Assembly (NCBI GenBank): GCA_034678805.1
Contig: JAXDBN010000152.1
Coordinates: 1-23,472 of the forward strand
Length of the DNA: 23,472 nt
DNA from: PHAA01 sp034678805
GTDB lineage: Bacteria > Bacillota > Syntrophomonadia > Syntrophomonadales > Syntrophomonadaceae
Direction: 5' to 3'
Shown here: piece by piece, positions 6,986 to 14,881 of the stretch
How the letters are laid out: each line of letters opens with the position of its first letter
Position numbering within the stretch: position 1 is the first letter of the stretch
The notes under the pieces: model-generated
Seen by the model: only the letters and a program-made list of their open reading frames with translations
What the model was told of the DNA's origin: nothing
Databases searched by the model: none
Position numbers and translations under genes: made by a program

Positions 6986-8338
6986 TTATTCCTGGGCCTG
7001 TTTGATCGCCTCGCTTATATCATCGATCACCTCTTCCAGCAAATACTTTTTCGGTCCCTGGGCCATAATTCTAACCAGAGGCTCAGTACCGGAAGGTCTT
7101 ACCACCAATTTACCCATTTCTCCCAACTTGGTTTTCGCCTTCTGCAGAGCAGCGGTGACTAGTTGATGAGACAGGATGCTTTCCTTATCTTCCAGCTTAA
7201 TGTTAACCATCAGCTGGGGCAGTTTATCCATTTCCCGGGCCAACTGTGACAAAGGCAGCCCGGTACGCTGCATAACCTCTACAATTTTTAGGGAGGTTAA
7301 CAGCCCATCGCCGGTAGTGGAATGTTCCAGGAATATAACGTGGCCGGACTGTTCTCCACCCAATATGGCACCGGTCTCTTTCATCTTCTCCAGGACATAA
7401 CGGTCCCCTACCTTGCAATATTCCACCTGAACATTCTCGCGGCGCAATGCGATGTCAAGACCAATGTTGCTCATTACCGTAGCCACTATCGAGGGCGGTT
7501 TAAGCAGACCACGCCGGCGTAAATCCAAACCGCATATCACCATTAGATGATCACCATCGGTTTCATTGCCTAGTTCATCAACGACTATACAGCGATCGGC
7601 ATCGCCATCGTAAGCAATACCAACATCGGCTTTAAAGTGGAGGACCGCACTCTTTAGTCCCTCGGTATAGGTAGAGCCGCAGCGGTCATTGATATTAACC
7701 CCGTTGGGATTATTATTGATGGCAATCACCCGTGCTCCCAGCCGGCTCCACAATCGGGGTCCTGCTTTATAGGCAGCTCCGTTGGCGCAGTCCACCACAA
7801 CCGTCAGTTCACTCATTTTCCCATTTCCAGAGGAGCAAGACACCAAATAGTCGAGGTAGCGATTCAAAGCCTCTTCCACATCATATACTCGGCCAACCTC
7901 CTCACCAGTAGGCCGGGTCAAGGATTCGGTCCCTTCCATGACTAGCTTTTCGATCTCTTCCTCAATTTCATCAGGTAGTTTATAACCGTTAGGACCAAAA
8001 AATTTAATCCCATTATCCTGTACCGGATTGTGTGAAGCTGATATTACTACCCCACAAGAGGCACCATATTGTTGGGTTAGATAGGCGACTGCCGGGGTAG
8101 GTATCACTCCTACTGTCAGGACGTCGGCGCCGGTCGAGCATATGCCTGCGATCAAGGCTGCTTCAAGCATATCGCCTGAAACACGAGTATCTTTGCCCAC
8201 CATAATCCGGGGCCTGGTTTCCTGGTCATGCATAGCTAATACATAACTGCCCGCTCTGCCTAAATTAAATGCCAATTCTGGAGTCAGCTCCACGTTGGCT
8301 ACCCCTCTGACCCCGTCTGTGCCAAATAATGCTCCCAA
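6986..8338 (-). CDS. glmM: Phosphoglucosamine mutase
   Basis: Interconverts glucosamine-6-phosphate and glucosamine-1-phosphate for UDP-GlcNAc synthesis in the cytoplasm. It is full length at 450 residues. The phosphoserine loop is ISASHNP with catalytic S102, as in E. coli GlmM. The metal site is DGDADR (D244, D246, D248), the sugar-specificity loop is GGEQSGH (327-333), and the phosphate-binding loop is RPSGTEP (414-420). The N-terminus LFGTDGVRG is typical. The start is TTG at 8338 with GGAGG 10 nt upstream. A candidate promoter lies at 8440-8467, after a hairpin following cdaR, so glmM-glmS may have their own transcript. The stop is only 3 nt before the glmS ribozyme cleavage site. Confidence 0.99.
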   Translation of the reverse strand: MGALFGTDGVRGVANVELTPELAFNLGRAGSYVLAMHDQETRPRIMVGKDTRVSGDMLEAALIAGICSTGADVLTVGVIPTPAVAYLTQQYGASCGVVISASHNPVQDNGIKFFGPNGYKLPDEIEEEIEKLVMEGTESLTRPTGEEVGRVYDVEEALNRYLDYLVSCSSGNGKMSELTVVVDCANGAAYKAGPRLWSRLGARVIAINNNPNGVNINDRCGSTYTEGLKSAVLHFKADVGIAYDGDADRCIVVDELGNETDGDHLMVICGLDLRRRGLLKPPSIVATVMSNIGLDIALRRENVQVEYCKVGDRYVLEKMKETGAILGGEQSGHVIFLEHSTTGDGLLTSLKIVEVMQRTGLPLSQLAREMDKLPQLMVNIKLEDKESILSHQLVTAALQKAKTKLGEMGKLVVRPSGTEPLVRIMAQGPKKYLLEEVIDDISEAIKQAQE

Positions 8339-8439
8339 TTCAGATAAACCTCCACAATCAATTTCCCGGGATCCCTCTGCCCCAGAACGATTTATTCTTC
8401 CGCTGCAACTCGATATTTAAAAATCTACCTTAGTTACTT

Positions 8440-8467
8440 ATTATGCTTAATGATCACACTATGTTAA
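8440..8467 (-). promoter_or_regulatory. Candidate sigma-A promoter for glmM with a 12-bp palindrome at -35
   Basis: On the minus strand TTAACA (8467-8462) and CATAAT (8445-8440) are separated by 16 nt, about 100 nt before the glmM start. The -35 lies within the perfect palindrome TATGTTAACATA (8460-8471), which could be an operator. It is inferred only from sequence match. Confidence 0.5.
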
Positions 8468-8535
8468 CATATCTGTTCGACCCCGGCTCCATAAGAAATA
8501 AAAATTTATTGGCGTGAGGGTCTACAAAAGATAGT

Positions 8536-8562
8536 CTACCTCGAATTTGCTCTTTCGGGTAG
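8536..8562 (-). terminator. Candidate hairpin terminator after cdaR
   Basis: The minus strand folds CTACC-CGAA against TTCG-A-GGTAG (9 pairs, one bulge, 8-nt loop) and continues ACTATCTTTTG. It sits about 35 nt after the cdaR stop. The U tract is weak, so read-through into glmM is likely. Confidence 0.45.
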
Positions 8563-8594
8563 GTCTATTTTCAGCAGTCGATTAAGCAGCCTGT

Positions 8595-9521
8595 TTATGG
8601 GAGTTGATTGCCGGTAGGAGGAGATACTAGCTTAACCAGTACTTTAACGCGGGTGGGTACCAGCGAAATGCCCTCAGGCTGAACCAGGTCCACGGTCTCG
8701 GTGAAGTCACTGGTCCGACCGGTAATATCTATCGGTTGGGTCATTATTTCGCTGATGCTTTCCACCTTAGTCTGATCACCCAGAATAGTCACCTGGACTG
8801 GATCGGTTGTAGTATCTCCAGCTATAAATCCTTCTGCTATCACTCCAGTATATTGAGGCACAACATTAACCTTTTTACTCAGCTGCTTTTTCTCCACCAC
8901 TACATAAACGTTTATTGATGACGGAACTATTTCAAGCCCCGAAGTAATTGCTTTACCGTTGGCATCACGGGCCTGCAGCTCCGGTTTAAGCATGGCGATG
9001 TCAATAACATTGCCTAACTCCACCGGTGCTACCACTGAAGCTACCCGGGCAATGGCATCAGCGTCGCCCTTGATCAGACAGCGATCGGGAGACAATAGTA
9101 CCTGGGTCAGATTGTATCCCGCTTGGGGGTTCTGTTCGATCTCATGTTTTATTTGGATGATTCGTTCGCTCAACTCCTCTAAGACCACTTCCACTTGCTT
9201 GGGCTGTACCGAAGTGAATAGCGCACCCTTGACCTCAGTCAATTTCACTGGCACCTGATATACTCCCTTATCGTAGCCTGCCAAATCCACATAGGCAACT
9301 ATATTGGCGCTTGCCTCGGAAGCACCCCATATCCTGACTGACACTTTGTCTGGACCGTTGACGTTGAGGCCAGCCGGTACATTGTAATACTGCAGGGTTA
9401 CCTCAGTATTCTTAGCCCCTGATGTAACATCGCCCTGATTCATGACATAAAACCACAGCAGCAAGGCCATAAATAACGAAGCCATACGAAGCCAGTTTTT
9501 ATTTATCGTTTTGTCTGCCAC
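8595..9521 (-). CDS. cdaR: YbbR-domain protein, CdaA regulator
   Basis: Membrane-anchored extracytoplasmic protein that binds and modulates the diadenylate cyclase CdaA. It has 308 residues. One N-terminal membrane helix (WLRMASLFMALLLWFYVMN) is followed by a series of YbbR repeats of about 80 residues; recognisable pieces are NVPAGLNVNGPDKVSVRIWG, KQVEVVLEE, SINVYVVVE and VKVLVKLV. A proline-rich tail is absent. The start is GTG at 9521, since GGAGG lies 7 nt upstream; a longer frame from 9545 lacks a ribosome site. It overlaps the end of cdaA by 23 nt, which supports coupling and matches the conserved cdaA-cdaR-glmM order of Firmicutes. Confidence 0.94.
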   Translation of the reverse strand: MADKTINKNWLRMASLFMALLLWFYVMNQGDVTSGAKNTEVTLQYYNVPAGLNVNGPDKVSVRIWGASEASANIVAYVDLAGYDKGVYQVPVKLTEVKGALFTSVQPKQVEVVLEELSERIIQIKHEIEQNPQAGYNLTQVLLSPDRCLIKGDADAIARVASVVAPVELGNVIDIAMLKPELQARDANGKAITSGLEIVPSSINVYVVVEKKQLSKKVNVVPQYTGVIAEGFIAGDTTTDPVQVTILGDQTKVESISEIMTQPIDITGRTSDFTETVDLVQPEGISLVPTRVKVLVKLVSPPTGNQLP

Positions 9522-10347
9522 GAGACGACCTCCTCTTCCAGACACTGTCTGGCTGGGCGGCAGGGATAATCAATTCCGCCTCAAGAATGCTGTGCAACAA
9601 GTTCTCGTCAAGGTAGCGGACCAGCCGTCCCTCCCTGGCAACAGAAATGGTTCCGGTCTCTTCCGAAACAATCACCGCAATGGCATCCGAAACCTCTGAT
9701 ATGCCCAGACCAGCCCGGTGCCGGGTCCCAAGCTTTATGTCGATGGCTGGGTTGCTGCTAAGCGGCAGGAAGCAGGCCGCACTTTGGATACGCCCATCTT
9801 TTATGACTACCGCCCCATCATGCAAAGGGGTGTTAGGAACAAAAACATTGATTAATAAGCCCGCCGAAACCAGCGAATCCATCGGGGTACCGCTGGCCAG
9901 GTACTCAGAAATATCGTTTTCACGGGCTAGGATAATCAAAGCTCCAATTTTATCCCGGGCCAATAACTTTACTGCGGTAATTATTTCCTCAACCAGATTA
10001 TGATTATCATTAAATTTACTGACGGCAGAAGTTCCCCGGAGGAATCGGCCCTGTCCTAACTGTTCCAGGAAACGGCGCAGTTCCGGCTGAAAGACTATAG
10101 GCAGTGCAATGGCCAGTAAAATCCAGAGCTTGTCTAACAGCCAGTTCAATAAATCCAGGTGTAAGTAGCTGACCACAGCCGAAAAGATTAACAGGACAAA
10201 GACGCCCTTAAGCAGCTGCTCAGCCCGGCTCCCCTGTATAAGACCCAGCAGGCGGTAGATTATGTAGGCCACTATAGCAATATCCGCCAGGCTGCGAATC
10301 ACATCCCAAGTACTGGCGAATACCCCTGTTAATAGAGAAATGTCCAA
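9499..10347 (-). CDS. cdaA: Diadenylate cyclase CdaA (DisA_N domain)
   Basis: Membrane enzyme that condenses two ATP into the second messenger c-di-AMP, which governs potassium, osmotic and cell wall homeostasis. It has 282 residues. Three N-terminal transmembrane segments (about residues 20-36, 44-62 and 73-86) precede the DAC catalytic domain. The catalytic signatures are both present: DGA (177-179) and GTRHR (207-211). The start is TTG at 10347 with GGAGG 8 nt upstream. It is the first gene of the cdaA-cdaR-glmM-glmS block; GlmM is known in other Firmicutes to bind and inhibit CdaA, which fits the clustering. Confidence 0.97.
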   Translation of the reverse strand: MDISLLTGVFASTWDVIRSLADIAIVAYIIYRLLGLIQGSRAEQLLKGVFVLLIFSAVVSYLHLDLLNWLLDKLWILLAIALPIVFQPELRRFLEQLGQGRFLRGTSAVSKFNDNHNLVEEIITAVKLLARDKIGALIILARENDISEYLASGTPMDSLVSAGLLINVFVPNTPLHDGAVVIKDGRIQSAACFLPLSSNPAIDIKLGTRHRAGLGISEVSDAIAVIVSEETGTISVAREGRLVRYLDENLLHSILEAELIIPAAQPDSVWKRRSSRGRQNDK

Positions 10348-10466
10348 GAATAGATCCTCCCTAGATCTATACTATCCCAAATAATCGAATCCAGGCATTA
10401 CACCTAACTCACGAATCCGATATTCACAAAAAATACCGCTCTTTATAGCTTCCCGCAAAAGTTCCT

Positions 10467-10487
10467 AAATGAAGATTTACTTCATTT
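10467..10487 (-). terminator. AT-rich hairpin after thiN
   Basis: A perfect 8-bp stem (AAATGAAG/CTTCATTT) with a 5-nt loop lies about 30 nt after the thiN stop. On the minus strand it is followed by AGGAACTTTT, a poor U tract, so this is a weak terminator candidate. Confidence 0.35.
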
Positions 10488-10516
10488 TATAAATATACCA
10501 TACTAACATGGCATTT

Positions 10517-11149
10517 TTAGAAGTAATGAAATACCACCACGATGCCCGATTCTATTTGGATGACACCCTGGCTGCCAGCCAGGACATTTGAAACCGTATA
10601 GGGGTGATTACTCAAAAGGAATGGTGCTCGCAGGGAATATTCAAATCCAATCTCACGGGCTCCTTCTACTCTGTCAGTAAGAGCTATTACCGATACGATG
10701 TCGCCGGGTGTACCCTGGATTACTATCTCGTCTTTTACAATATAGACCCAACATTCCGGGGTATAATGACTTATTTTTACCTCTTTCTGTACCAGATCAA
10801 TACAAGAATAAAGATTGTGCAGGGTATGGTCAAGACGCTTGCCTAAGGCCCCCAACAGCACTATCTCATCCGCTCCCCGCTCGTAAGCCAGATTCATGGC
10901 TAGCTGAAGATCGGTCAAATCCTTGTGGGCTGGGTAGGTCAGGATTTCTACCTCTTGCAGAATTAAATGTTTCCTCACCTCGGGCAACACCGAATCCAGA
11001 TCACCAATTACGCAGTCGGGTATAATCCCAATCCGGAAGGCATAATTGGCCCCGCCATCAGCACATATAATAGTATCAGTATTCCGGAATACATCATTAT
11101 AGGCCTCTATTTCCCCATACTCGCCATTGGCCATGACTATAAACCGCAT
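10517..11149 (-). CDS. thiN: Thiamine pyrophosphokinase
   Basis: Transfers pyrophosphate from ATP to thiamine to give thiamine diphosphate (salvage), in the cytoplasm. It has 210 residues, the usual length. Motifs in order: CADGGAN (29-35), PDCVIGDLDS (44-53), YPAHKDLTD (72-80) with the acidic metal ligands, and GALGKRLDH (100-108). The C-terminal beta domain recognises thiamine. The start is ATG at 11149 with an AGGGGC ribosome site about 5 nt upstream. An extended -10 motif lies at 11185-11193. It stands alone here, transcribed away from the ferredoxin gene. No TPP riboswitch was seen in the short upstream region. Confidence 0.96.
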   Translation of the reverse strand: MRFIVMANGEYGEIEAYNDVFRNTDTIICADGGANYAFRIGIIPDCVIGDLDSVLPEVRKHLILQEVEILTYPAHKDLTDLQLAMNLAYERGADEIVLLGALGKRLDHTLHNLYSCIDLVQKEVKISHYTPECWVYIVKDEIVIQGTPGDIVSVIALTDRVEGAREIGFEYSLRAPFLLSNHPYTVSNVLAGSQGVIQIESGIVVVFHYF

Positions 11150-11184
11150 ATCGTGCCCCTATCCTTAAATTTTTCTACTCCTGT

Positions 11185-11193
11185 ATAATACCA
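11185..11193 (-). promoter_or_regulatory. Possible extended -10 promoter for thiN
   Basis: The minus strand reads TGGTATTAT, an extended -10 element, about 35 nt before the thiN start. No clear -35 box is present, which extended -10 promoters can tolerate. Confidence 0.35.
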
Positions 11194-11262
11194 TAAACAA
11201 GCCTGCCAGTATCCAGGATTAACTATTGGCAATACTCGGATTATAATTATTTTCATTGCAAA

Positions 11263-11291
11263 TTGACAAAAAAAAAGTGGTTATCTATAAT
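11263..11291 (+). promoter_or_regulatory. Consensus sigma-A promoter of the ferredoxin gene
   Basis: TTGACA (11263-11268) and TATAAT (11286-11291) are separated by exactly 17 nt, both perfect matches to consensus. The A-rich spacer should also favour strong expression. The ferredoxin start codon is 39 nt after the -10 box. Confidence 0.92.
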
Positions 11292-11330
11292 GCTATTATT
11301 GTCAGTTCTAGTAAAGGAGGCGAAACAAAT

Positions 11331-11507
11331 ATGGCCTACATTATTACCGATGAATGCATTGCCTGCGGACTCTGTCTAGATGAGTGCCCGGTAGATGCTA
11401 TCACGGAGGGTGAAGATAAATACGTCATTAATCCAGATTTATGTACCGATTGTGGCTCATGTGCGGATATCTGCCCGGTAGAAGCTCCTCAGCCAGGTGA
11501 CGAGTAA
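11331..11507 (+). CDS. Clostridial-type 2[4Fe-4S] ferredoxin
   Basis: Small, acidic, soluble electron carrier of 58 residues for anaerobic metabolism. Both clusters are intact: CIACGLCLDECP (C9, C12, C15, C19) and CTDCGSCADICP (C38, C41, C44, C48). The internal duplication typical of clostridial ferredoxins is obvious. The start is ATG at 11331, with AAAGGAGG 10 nt upstream; a longer in-frame reading from 11256 would run through the promoter and is rejected. It has a consensus promoter (11263-11291) and a strong terminator, so it is a highly expressed single-gene unit. Confidence 0.98.
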   Translation: MAYIITDECIACGLCLDECPVDAITEGEDKYVINPDLCTDCGSCADICPVEAPQPGDE

Positions 11508-11537
11508 ACCAATTTCGACATTATAATGCTATGTAGT

Positions 11538-11577
11538 AACTCCTGCTGCAACTCCAGCAGGAGTTCATTTATTTTAG
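11538..11577. terminator. Bidirectional terminator between ferredoxin and trmL
   Basis: A perfect 11-bp stem (AACTCCTGCTG/CAGCAGGAGTT, 11538-11548/11555-11565) with a 6-nt loop is followed on the plus strand by CATTTATTTTAG. It lies about 30 nt after the ferredoxin stop. The convergent trmL gene ends at 11569, so the same hairpin could end it too, though without a U tract on that side. Confidence 0.85.
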
Positions 11578-12027
11578 ACCTCGGAAACCGTTTTGCCGCA
11601 GGGCTTCATACAAAATAACCGCAGCCGAGTTTGCTAAGTTAAGCGACCTGCCGATATCCAGCATGGGAATTCTTATCTGGTTTTCCGGATAAGCTGCCAG
11701 TATCTCGGCTGGTAAGCCCCGCGTTTCCCGCCCGAAGACCAGCACATCTTCCGGTTTAAATTCGACCTGGTGATAACTGCAACTGGCATGGGTAGTAGCC
11801 AGATATAACCTTAAATCCCGGTTGGCTGCGCAGTATTCCGGGAAGCTCTCCCATACCCGGACCTCCACCCTATCCCAGTAATCCAAGCCAGCTCTTTTTA
11901 AGTAGCGGTCCTCGACGGAAAATCCCAATGGTTTGATCAGGTTCAATAACGTGCCGGTCAAGGCACAGGTACGGGCTATATTGCCGGTATTTTGGGGTAT
12001 TTCCGGCTCTACCAGGACTATCTGCAT
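11569..12027 (-). CDS. trmL: tRNA (cytidine/uridine-2'-O-)-methyltransferase (SPOUT family)
   Basis: Methylates the 2'-O of the wobble nucleotide in leucine tRNAs, using S-adenosylmethionine. It has 152 residues, typical for TrmL/CspR. Motifs in order: EPEIPQNTGNIART (residues 7-20), FGRETRGLP (98-106), IPM (120-122) and RSLNLANSAAVILYEALRQ (127-145), which form the trefoil-knot SAM pocket. The start is ATG at 12027, with a GGATGGTGG site upstream. A good promoter lies at 12132-12160. It is convergent with ferredoxin and divergent from the SpoIID-like gene. Confidence 0.97.
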   Translation of the reverse strand: MQIVLVEPEIPQNTGNIARTCALTGTLLNLIKPLGFSVEDRYLKRAGLDYWDRVEVRVWESFPEYCAANRDLRLYLATTHASCSYHQVEFKPEDVLVFGRETRGLPAEILAAYPENQIRIPMLDIGRSLNLANSAAVILYEALRQNGFRGLK

Positions 12028-12131
12028 ATTGGCAAACCACCATCCGATTAAACAGTTATGTTCTTAATAAAAATAATCTAATACCTGCAATAAACTGATT
12101 TCAATTACCTTACTCGTTAACCTCGCCCCAA

Positions 12132-12160
12132 ATTATACCTGAGTTTAGCGGTTATAACAA
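12132..12160 (-). promoter_or_regulatory. Sigma-A promoter for trmL
   Basis: On the minus strand TTGTTA (12160-12155) and TATAAT (12137-12132) are separated by 17 nt. The predicted start of transcription is about 95-100 nt before the trmL start codon. Confidence 0.75.
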
Positions 12161-12214
12161 TTTGCTCTCCCGTAAAGACTAAAGCCAATCACAAAATGAA
12201 AAGGAGAGATTATT

Positions 12215-13204
12215 TTGATTAATGTCAAATCCAAAATATTGGCCTCCATGCTGCTGCTCCCACTGGTTCTGGCCTTGCTGATGGTCAGCGGCTGTGATCA
12301 GACTGCTAAAAAGCCTGATCTTACACCTGATAAAAACGTCCAGGTTCCCTTGGCTCCGGAAGTGACCAAATACACCACTGAGCCTAATATAACCATTTAC
12401 CGCAGTGCCACCGGCGCCAAGCAGCAAATCAAATTCGAAGAATATATCAAAGGGGTAGTGGCAGGTGAAATCGGTCCCAAGTTCCCCATGGAAGCACTCA
12501 AAGCCCAGGCTATAGTGGCCCGCACCATGACCTTGGCTTTGCTCAACTATGAAAACGGTACCAGGGGCAAGCACGATACCGATGTGAGCGATGATCACAC
12601 CGAATTTCAGGCTTACGACCCAAAGAGTATTACCCCTGAAATCGCCAAAGCTGTAGATGAGACGCGGGGGCAGGTCCTGACCTATCAAGGTAAATTCGTA
12701 TATGCCCTGTTTTCTTCGGTATCGGCCGAAAAAACTGCCAGCATCGAAGAAGGATTCCCCAAGCTGAAAGATAAAGCCGCTGCCTATATTGTCCCGGTAG
12801 ATACCAATGGACTCCAGGCTGCGCCGGAAAAATACCGGGATTGGACGGTTAAAGTGCCCCGCTCCACCATTAGAAATATCATGGGAGCCAAGGCCGGCAC
12901 CCTGGATGATATCAAAATAGCCGAGAAAGGCCCATCCGGAAGAGCCCTGACTATAACTGCTGGTTCCGCCTCCATTGCAGCGGTTGACCTGCGTGAGAAA
13001 GTCGGTTTTGACAAGCTCTTTTCCACCTACTTTACCAGTATAGGAGTAGAAGGCAACGACGTCGTTTTCAAAGGCAAGGGCTGGGGACACGGCTGCGGCA
13101 TGGAGCAGTGGGGAGCCTATGTGATGGCTAATGACGGTCAGAATGCCCGGACCATCGTCGAACACTATTTTCCCGGTACCATGTGGCACCAGATGTATCA
13201 ATAA
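12215..13204 (+). CDS. SpoIID/LytB-domain lipoprotein
   Basis: Exported lipoprotein of 329 residues with a SpoIID-like peptidoglycan-processing domain. The signal sequence (LASMLLLPLVLALLMVSGC) ends in a lipobox at C27. The SpoIID core starts EEYIKGVVAGEIGPKFPMEALKAQAIVART; E85 aligns with the glutamate needed for lytic transglycosylase activity in SpoIID. The C-terminal signature GKGWGHGCGMEQWGAY (287-302) is well kept. The middle differs: SSVSAEKT replaces the usual SSSGG-type segment, so activity is uncertain. It carries a lipoprotein signal rather than SpoIID's plain membrane anchor. The start is TTG at 12215 with AAGGAGAG 6-7 nt upstream. It is single, divergent from trmL. A role in spore or cell wall remodelling is inferred from the domain only. 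Confidence 0.9.
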   Translation: MINVKSKILASMLLLPLVLALLMVSGCDQTAKKPDLTPDKNVQVPLAPEVTKYTTEPNITIYRSATGAKQQIKFEEYIKGVVAGEIGPKFPMEALKAQAIVARTMTLALLNYENGTRGKHDTDVSDDHTEFQAYDPKSITPEIAKAVDETRGQVLTYQGKFVYALFSSVSAEKTASIEEGFPKLKDKAAAYIVPVDTNGLQAAPEKYRDWTVKVPRSTIRNIMGAKAGTLDDIKIAEKGPSGRALTITAGSASIAAVDLREKVGFDKLFSTYFTSIGVEGNDVVFKGKGWGHGCGMEQWGAYVMANDGQNARTIVEHYFPGTMWHQMYQ

Positions 13205-13262
13205 GCAAATGTCCCTTAATTGATGGTGAGCAGCCAAGTCAATTCGCCAGAGTAGATTGGTC

Positions 13263-14120
13263 TTAACCTTGTTCCCGGGTAGCGGCAATATATATTCCGG
13301 AGAGGATAAAGAAGCCGCCCAGCAACTGGTACCAGGCCAGGGCTTCGCCGAAAATTAAGTACGCCAGAATGCTAGCCCCAACGGATTCCCCCAGCACAGA
13401 GACGGAAACCACCGGGGCTTTTACATATTTCAGGGCCCAATTTAAAGAAGCATGACCAACAATGCCAGGACCCGCCGCCTGCAAAACGAATAACAGCCAA
13501 TCCAACCAGGGATAGCCCGTTAATCTCAGCCCGCCGACCAGGCATATAACCAGTAATACCACTGCAGCTGATGTGGCTGCCAACGAGGTATAGGTCCAAA
13601 CATCCACCCGGCATCTGACACCCCGTCCAATCAAGAAATACAAGGCAATAAAAAATCCGCTTAACAAAGCCAGCATATCACCCAGCAGTTTACCAGACTG
13701 CAGGTCTCCCCGCACAATTAATAGACTGCCAACCAGGGCCATAATAATGCCACCGGTCACCCATAGGTTGACCCTTTCTCCAAGCAGCCAGGCTGATAAA
13801 AGTAAAACAAATATCACCTGAAGGTTGGTAAAAAGCACCGAGCTGGATATACTGGTATAGCTCAATGAGGTTATCCACAAACCCAGATGCAAGGCCAGGA
13901 ATACTCCGGAGGCGAGAATATACGATAAATCGCGGCGGTTTAGTTCTTTGATGCCTGCTGGAGCCATACTGCCCAGGCTTCCAGCAATGCCCGCGGTAAA
14001 CACAACCCGGTAGAAAGCAATTATCAAGGCCGGGGCGGTAATATAACGGATCATTATCGACGAGGTTGACATGCAGAGGATGGAGGCTAATAGCGCCAGG
14101 TAGATATAGGTTTTTCTCAT
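13263..14120 (-). CDS. EamA/DMT family transporter, last gene of the liv unit
   Basis: Integral membrane protein of 285 residues with about ten transmembrane helices in two EamA repeats (roughly residues 5-135 and 147-281). The second repeat ends LGGFFILSGIYIA, typical of drug/metabolite transporters such as RhaT, YdcZ and amino-acid exporters. It starts at ATG 14120 with GGGGTGGGGG upstream; the ATG overlaps the livG stop (ATGA), so translation is coupled. This is the place where livF, the second ATPase of branched-chain amino acid importers, would normally be. Its substrate cannot be read from the sequence; export of amino acids or related metabolites is a reasonable guess from its position. 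Confidence 0.9.
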   Translation of the reverse strand: MRKTYIYLALLASILCMSTSSIMIRYITAPALIIAFYRVVFTAGIAGSLGSMAPAGIKELNRRDLSYILASGVFLALHLGLWITSLSYTSISSSVLFTNLQVIFVLLLSAWLLGERVNLWVTGGIIMALVGSLLIVRGDLQSGKLLGDMLALLSGFFIALYFLIGRGVRCRVDVWTYTSLAATSAAVVLLVICLVGGLRLTGYPWLDWLLFVLQAAGPGIVGHASLNWALKYVKAPVVSVSVLGESVGASILAYLIFGEALAWYQLLGGFFILSGIYIAATREQG

Positions 14121-14881
14121 GCCCCCACCCCAAGGTAGGATTGGATAACCCGTTCATCATTTTTGACTTCGTTGGGGGTGCCCTCCGCTATTTTGCGGCC
14201 GTAATCAAGAACGGCAATACGTTCACAGATATTCATTACCAGGTTCATGTCATGTTCCACTAGTATAATAGTCAGATTGAAATCATCCCGGATGCGCCGG
14301 ATGAAGGTCATTAGTTCCTCTTTTTCCCCAAGATTCATACCCGCGCCTGGTTCATCGAGCAGCAAGAGCGATGGTTGTAAGGCTAAAGCCCGGGCAATTT
14401 CCAAGCGGCGCTGTTCCCCATAAGCCAGGCTGTCGGCATATTCATATCGTTTATCAGCCAGATCGACCATTTCCAGCAGATCTATAGCCTTGGCTTCGGT
14501 AGCCTTCTCCTCACGGCGTTCCCCCGGCAATCCCAGCATACCGCTCCAAAAGCCACTATGGGTGACGCCGAAACAACCTGCCCTTACATTGTCCAGGACC
14601 GACAGCTTATTGAAAAGGCGAATGTTTTGAAAAGTTCGTCCAATACCAAGGCGGGCAATATCATGCGGCGCCATCCGGTTGATGCGGCGTCCCTGGAAAA
14701 TCAAATCGCCTTCATTGGGAATATAGATACCCGTAATCATATTGAACAATGTGGTCTTGCCTGCCCCGTTGGGCCCAATTATCCCGAAAATTTCCTGACC
14801 AGAGACAGCCAGGCTCACACCGTCGACCGCGCGCAATCCGCCGAACTCCTGGCTTATCTTGACCATCTCCAGGATGTTCAT
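14117..14881 (-). CDS. livG: Branched-chain amino acid ABC transporter, ATP-binding protein LivG
   Basis: ATPase that powers the LivHM permease, 254 residues, at the inner face of the membrane. Walker A is GPNGAGKTT (36-44), followed by the Q-loop region FQNIRLF. The ABC signature is LAYGEQRRLEIARAL, and Walker B is LLLLDEPGAGMN with the switch histidine in VEHDMNLV. The insertion after the Q loop (RAGCFGVTHSGFWSGML) is characteristic of LivG and not LivF. The start is ATG at 14881, overlapping the livM stop (ATGA), with GGGGGG about 8 nt upstream; the longer frame from 14908 lies inside livM. No livF gene follows. Confidence 0.97.
   Translation of the reverse strand: MNILEMVKISQEFGGLRAVDGVSLAVSGQEIFGIIGPNGAGKTTLFNMITGIYIPNEGDLIFQGRRINRMAPHDIARLGIGRTFQNIRLFNKLSVLDNVRAGCFGVTHSGFWSGMLGLPGERREEKATEAKAIDLLEMVDLADKRYEYADSLAYGEQRRLEIARALALQPSLLLLDEPGAGMNLGEKEELMTFIRRIRDDFNLTIILVEHDMNLVMNICERIAVLDYGRKIAEGTPNEVKNDERVIQSYLGVGA

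Noticed and set aside
11150..11260. TPP riboswitch upstream of thiN
   Set aside because: The stretch is too short and lacks the conserved CUGAGA and ACYUGA-type elements.
11256..11330. N-terminal extension of the ferredoxin
   Set aside because: The upstream frame crosses the TTGACA/TATAAT promoter; AAAGGAGG clearly serves the ATG at 11331.
12179..13288. Minus-strand open frame of 369 codons opposite the SpoIID-like gene
   Set aside because: It is longer than the real gene but has no family motif, an atypical composition rich in Gly, Phe and His, and no ribosome site; the plus strand has a lipobox and SpoIID signatures.
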